DNA of 64,000 nucleotides from the NCBI GenBank assembly GCA_002189035.1, contig NEEC01000009.1, positions 868,001-932,000 of the forward strand. The letters are read 5' to 3'. How positions within the stretch are numbered: position 1 is the stretch's first letter; each line of letters begins with the position of its first letter. The position numbers and the translations under genes were made by a program. The DNA comes from Utricularia gibba (taxonomy: Eukaryota; Streptophyta; Magnoliopsida; Lamiales; Lentibulariaceae). This document shows, one piece after another, positions 60,407 through 64,000 of this stretch. The notes beneath the pieces are model-generated. The model had not been told where the DNA came from. It saw nothing but the letters and a program-made list of their open reading frames with translations, and did not search any database.

Positions 60407-62470
60407 ATGGCAGGAATTGCATCCTTCATGCTCAGTCAGTCATCTTCCTTTTTTTCCAAACTCTTGGAAAGATGCATCAGATCCAAGTTGTCTGTTGATG
60501 TCCAAGCCATACATGCTTGCATTGTTAAATCACGGTTCTCTTGTGAAATCTTTATCAACAACAGGCTCATTGATGTGTACGGGAAATGTGGGCATGCTGA
60601 CTACTCGTGCAAGGTTTTCAATACAATGCCCAGTAAAAATACGTTCAGTTATAATGCGATTCTCAGCTCATGGATGGTATCGGGTTCGATGGATGAATGT
60701 GAAAGAATTTTCCATTTAATGCATGAGCCTGATCAATGTTCGTGGAATCTAATGGTTTCTGGTTTTGCTAAGCTAGAGATGTTTGATAGGTCATTGGATT
60801 ATTTTACTGAAATGCATAGAGAAGATTTCTTTTTGAATGAGTACAGCTATGGGAGCGCACTGAGCGCTTGTGCTGGATTGCGAGATAGTATAATGGGAAC
60901 CCAGATTCATGGTCTGTTGTCCAAGTCAAGGTGTGGATTGGATGTTTTCGTGGGTTCTGCTCTTATTGATGCATACTCAAAATGTGGGGAAGTGGCCGAT
61001 GCTAAAAGTGTTTTTGATCAGATGACAGAACGGAATATTGTATCATGGAATAGCATGATAGCTTGCTACGAACAAAATGGACCATCTAGTGAAGCACTTC
61101 AGTTATTTCTTAAGATGATGGTTTGTAACGTTGAGCCAGATGAGATGACACTTTCTAGTGTCATTAGTGCTTGTGCAAGCTCTTGTGCCTCTAAGGAAGG
61201 CCGGGCAATTCATGCCCGAGTCGTGAAACTTGAAAGGTTATGCCAAGATGTTGTAATATCTAACTCACTAGTGGATATGTATGCCAAGTGCAACATGATA
61301 AACACGGCTAGGTACATTTTTGATAGTATGCCTTTAAGAAATGTGGTGTCTGAGACATCCATGGTAAGTGGTTATGCCAAGGCAGCTAATGTAAGTACTG
61401 CTAGAACTTTGTTCTCCAACATGATGGAGAGGAACGTTGTTTCCTGGAATGCACTTATTGCTGGATACACACAGACTGCACAGAACGAAGATGCAATTAA
61501 GCTCTTTCTTCTGTTGAAGAAAGAATCAGTATGTCCTACACACTACACATTTGGTAACCTTCTCAATGCATGTGCTAATCTGGCGGATTTGAAGCTTGGC
61601 AGGCAGGCTCATACACATGTTTTGAAGCATGGATTTAAGTTTCAGCATGGGCCAGAATCTGATGTTTTTGTTGGAAATGCTCTTATAGACATGTACATGA
61701 AGTGTGGTTCAGTTGAAGATGGGTGCTCCGTGTTCAAGAACATGCTCGAGAGGGACTGTGTTTCTTTTAATGCCATGATAGTTGGGTTTGCCCAAAATGG
61801 GCAAGCATCTGAAGCTCTTCAGTTATTTCAAGAAATTTTGAACTCTGGGTTGAAGCCTGATCATGTTACTATGATTGGAGTTCTTTGTGCTTGTAGTCAT
61901 GCAGGATTAGTTGAGGAAGGACGTCTACATTTCAATTCTATGAGCAAAAGCCACGGGTTGTCTCCTTTGAAAGATCATTATACATGTATGGTTGACATAT
62001 TAGGTCGAGCTGGTCTACTTACCGAAGCAAAAAATTTGATTCTCTCAATGCCCATGCCTCCTGATAGTGTTGTTTGGGGATCTCTACTCAGTGCTTGTAA
62101 AGTTCATCACGACATCGGCTTGGCAAATTTTGTTGCTGATAAACTCTTTCAGATTGATCCAGAAAACTCTGGACCCTATGTCTTGCTCTCAAACATGTAT
62201 TCGGAGGTTGGAAGATGGAGAGATGCAACACGAGTTCGCAAACTTATGAAGAAAAATGGGGTCATCAAGCAGCCTGGTTGTAGTTGGATTGAGATAGGGA
62301 GCCAGACGCACACATTCATGGCTAAAGATACCAGTCATTCACAGAAAAGGGATATTTATTCGCTTCTGAAAACACTCTCCAAAACGATGGAACTCCTTGG
62401 AGCTGGTGATATTGAGGCTGATTCTGAGCACAACATCTCTCTGTTTATTTTGTTTCAGGAGCTTAGCTAA
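60407..62470 (+). CDS. SLO2: PPR protein, PLS class with E/E+ tail (SLO2-like, At2g13600-like)
   Basis: An intronless 687-residue protein. I start at the ATG at 60407, because the open frame upstream of it begins with a non-ATG codon. PLS-type PPR motifs run through most of the protein, with blocks such as FVGNALIDMYMKCGSVEDG and RNVVSWNALIAGYTQ, then the E region (VVWGSLLSACKVHHDIGLA, PENSGPYVLLSNMYSEVG, KQPGCSWIEIGSQTHTFMAKD). No DYW domain follows, and the end diverges from SLO2 after about residue 660. In Arabidopsis SLO2 is needed for C-to-U editing of mitochondrial transcripts; the same role is likely. The assignment rests on close residue-level similarity in my memory of the relative. 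Confidence 0.9.
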   Translation: MAGIASFMLSQSSSFFSKLLERCIRSKLSVDVQAIHACIVKSRFSCEIFINNRLIDVYGKCGHADYSCKVFNTMPSKNTFSYNAILSSWMVSGSMDECERIFHLMHEPDQCSWNLMVSGFAKLEMFDRSLDYFTEMHREDFFLNEYSYGSALSACAGLRDSIMGTQIHGLLSKSRCGLDVFVGSALIDAYSKCGEVADAKSVFDQMTERNIVSWNSMIACYEQNGPSSEALQLFLKMMVCNVEPDEMTLSSVISACASSCASKEGRAIHARVVKLERLCQDVVISNSLVDMYAKCNMINTARYIFDSMPLRNVVSETSMVSGYAKAANVSTARTLFSNMMERNVVSWNALIAGYTQTAQNEDAIKLFLLLKKESVCPTHYTFGNLLNACANLADLKLGRQAHTHVLKHGFKFQHGPESDVFVGNALIDMYMKCGSVEDGCSVFKNMLERDCVSFNAMIVGFAQNGQASEALQLFQEILNSGLKPDHVTMIGVLCACSHAGLVEEGRLHFNSMSKSHGLSPLKDHYTCMVDILGRAGLLTEAKNLILSMPMPPDSVVWGSLLSACKVHHDIGLANFVADKLFQIDPENSGPYVLLSNMYSEVGRWRDATRVRKLMKKNGVIKQPGCSWIEIGSQTHTFMAKDTSHSQKRDIYSLLKTLSKTMELLGAGDIEADSEHNISLFILFQELS

Positions 62471-62665
62471 CTTATTTTTCACTCATCTGTGGTTCCTTTT
62501 GAAATTGCTGCACATCAAATATTTGGGTTTTCCTTGGAGCTTCTTGACTGCATGTCAGTTTTGGCAAGATTCTGATCCAGGGAGAAGGAAAACAGAATAT
62601 GCACCTCACTTCACATTTTAATACATACATGATGTTGCATCAGTTTTAAGCTATTACATTGAGAT
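62471..62665. other. Convergent 3' ends, PPR / ABCG
   Basis: Only 195 bases separate the two stop codons; the 3' UTRs probably overlap or abut. Confidence 0.5.
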
Positions 62666-64000
62666 TCAGGGCGTAGGTGGGATTAAGAAAATCCCTCTGA
62701 TTCCAGAGCCAGAGCACTTGCACCTGAGAACGATGTAACCCATGAATCTGTAGACCAAGATGAAGCAAACCATGATCACGTAATTCCTCCATCTTTTGTT
62801 GTCATCTCTAATGAATCCTTGTTCTCTCAGCACATCATCCCCTGTGAAGACGCAATTTCCCATCATGAAATCCAGGCACTTCTTGCCGGCGAACTCATTT
62901 ATCACCAATCCTTCGAATGGGTACTTGAACAGGGATATGTAATGCATGAATATCCAGTAGTCTGGGATGGCCTTCTGGGACACGAAGTAGCCGGAGAAAA
63001 GGAAGAAGCCGCCCATCACTGCTGATATTACTGAGTTTCCAATGATGAAGTTTGGGACTAATGAGCTGAAGCAGATCACCAGAGAGTTAGCTGTGTAGAG
63101 AATGATCCAGATGAGGAGTAGGAAATGCCCGAACGCTGCGAGGCTCGGGTTCAGTCCGACCAGCCAATACAATGGGATGGAGAACAAGGCCGCTTGAATG
63201 AACAAGAAGGGCAGGTAAACGATCCCATTTGCTATTGCATAAGATGACACTCTGTAGCTTCCATTTGATGTTTCCTTCATTAGAATCTCCTTTTCTTGCA
63301 GGAAGATCGGAAGAGCGTCTATGGTACTTGTGAGCAAGAATGTCAAGATGAATGCGAATAGCCCAATTCGCTCTTGAGTTCCTGCTATCCCATCCTTGAG
63401 ATGGTAGAAGATTGAGCCAAGAACTAGCCCAGAAACCAGCATTGCGATCGATCTGCCAGCGAAGAGCTCTTTCGTTCTGCTGATGTTCCTCCAGAACCTG
63501 TGAGTCAGAATAGCGGTTTCACGGATCCTTGAATTGGCGAATGTTTGAGGGGAATCAGGTACGAGTCTAATGGCTCCCTCGTCCACCACTTTAGACTGCT
63601 GAAAGAGTTGTTGCAGAGTGGATCTCCCTGCTCTGTTCAGGCCTTCTTTCTTGTGTGAATATGGCGGACTTTCCCCATCCGTTTGCTGTTGCTGCTTTAT
63701 CGCATCGATTGATTCGATGGCGTGCTCAAGGACATTGACATGATGTGGGATTTCGAGCCCCATCATCGTCATGTTGATGGAGAGAAGATCGACTCCGCCG
63801 TGGTGGAGTACAGCGCCGTCAGCAAGGAGGAGAACCGAGTTGAACAGCTTCACGATTCTGAAACCAGGCTGATGAATACTCAGGACTACAGTCCGGCCCT
63901 TTGTTTCCGCCATTGTTTTCAGCATGTCGATGATCTGAAGGGCGGAGCAGCTATCCAGCCCTGAGGTGGGCTCGTCGAGAATCACCACCTCCGGTGAATG
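62666..64000 (-). CDS. ABCG half-transporter (WBC type), C-terminal part, cut by the window edge
   Basis: The frame runs from the right edge to the stop at 62666-62668, about 444 residues. It enters just before Walker B: VVILDEPTSGLDS with D-loop, then the switch His in SIHQP. A Gln-rich linker leads to the membrane domain with six predicted helices (for example AMLVSGLVLGSIF, LFAFILTFLLTS, NSVISAVMGGFFLFSGYF). The C-terminus RFMGYIVLRCKCSG fits the plant ABCG4/8/10-like subgroup. Walker A and the signature motif lie beyond 64000. It exports lipids, hormones or other metabolites at the plasma membrane; the substrate is unknown. Confidence 0.9.
   Translation of the reverse strand, partial: HSPEVVILDEPTSGLDSCSALQIIDMLKTMAETKGRTVVLSIHQPGFRIVKLFNSVLLLADGAVLHHGGVDLLSINMTMMGLEIPHHVNVLEHAIESIDAIKQQQQTDGESPPYSHKKEGLNRAGRSTLQQLFQQSKVVDEGAIRLVPDSPQTFANSRIRETAILTHRFWRNISRTKELFAGRSIAMLVSGLVLGSIFYHLKDGIAGTQERIGLFAFILTFLLTSTIDALPIFLQEKEILMKETSNGSYRVSSYAIANGIVYLPFLFIQAALFSIPLYWLVGLNPSLAAFGHFLLLIWIILYTANSLVICFSSLVPNFIIGNSVISAVMGGFFLFSGYFVSQKAIPDYWIFMHYISLFKYPFEGLVINEFAGKKCLDFMMGNCVFTGDDVLREQGFIRDDNKRWRNYVIMVCFILVYRFMGYIVLRCKCSGSGIRGIFLIPPTP

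Overview
The window is nuclear DNA of a flowering plant, most likely a eudicot. The genes are intron-rich with GT-AG introns, and the families are plant ones: Dof, WRKY IId, euAP2 with a miR172 site, non-LEC1 NF-YB, B3, class III peroxidase, CYP76-like P450, SKU5-similar, CDPK-related kinase, two PPR proteins, organellar methionine aminopeptidase, remorin and ABCG. I see no bacterial, organellar or viral segment and no complete transposon. All names rest on remembered family features, because no database search was possible.

Layout, left to right. 0-8 kb: Dof factor (+), a degenerate minisatellite, a methylesterase (-), a P450 (+) and a SKU5-similar cupredoxin protein (-). 9-17.5 kb: a MAPKKK3/5-type kinase, a class III peroxidase and a CDPK-related kinase, all +. 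18-29 kb: two divergent pairs, MAP1D-like (-)/B3 protein (+) and helicase-like protein (-)/long P-class PPR (+). 30.8-40 kb: DUF1685 (-) divergent from a CLASRP-type SR splicing protein (+), then a single-exon SMI1/KNR4-like protein and a remorin (+). 40.5-41.6 kb: an unidentified spliced gene (-). 43.9-44.9 kb: an intronless MAPKKK15-21-type kinase (+). 46.9-49 kb: an APETALA2-type gene (-). 51.9-52.4 kb: a broken SUMO E2 gene (-). 53.2-54.3 kb: WRKY IId (-). 55.8-56.1 kb: two tandem MIR166 hairpins (-). 58.7-59.4 kb: NF-YB (-). 60.4-64 kb: an SLO2-like PPR (+) and the C-terminal part of an ABCG transporter (-) that runs off the right edge.

The most striking result cuts across genes. Seven otherwise well-conserved genes carry eight single-base frame breaks, and every one is the loss of one base from a homopolymer (seven in G/C runs, one in a T run). 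No break of the opposite sign was found. This looks like systematic homopolymer under-calling in the assembly rather than eight independent pseudogenisations, so these loci should be read as probably intact genes with sequence errors. Other points of note are the MIR166 cluster, the miR172 site in the AP2-type gene, a 75-nt in-frame intron hidden inside the P450 reading frame, a GC-AG intron, and a SUMO E2 copy that has cleanly lost one exon.

The genes do not form a pathway; the neighbourhood is an ordinary euchromatic mix. Regulatory proteins are frequent (Dof, B3, AP2, WRKY, NF-YB, three kinases, MIR166). I did not find a new biological system.
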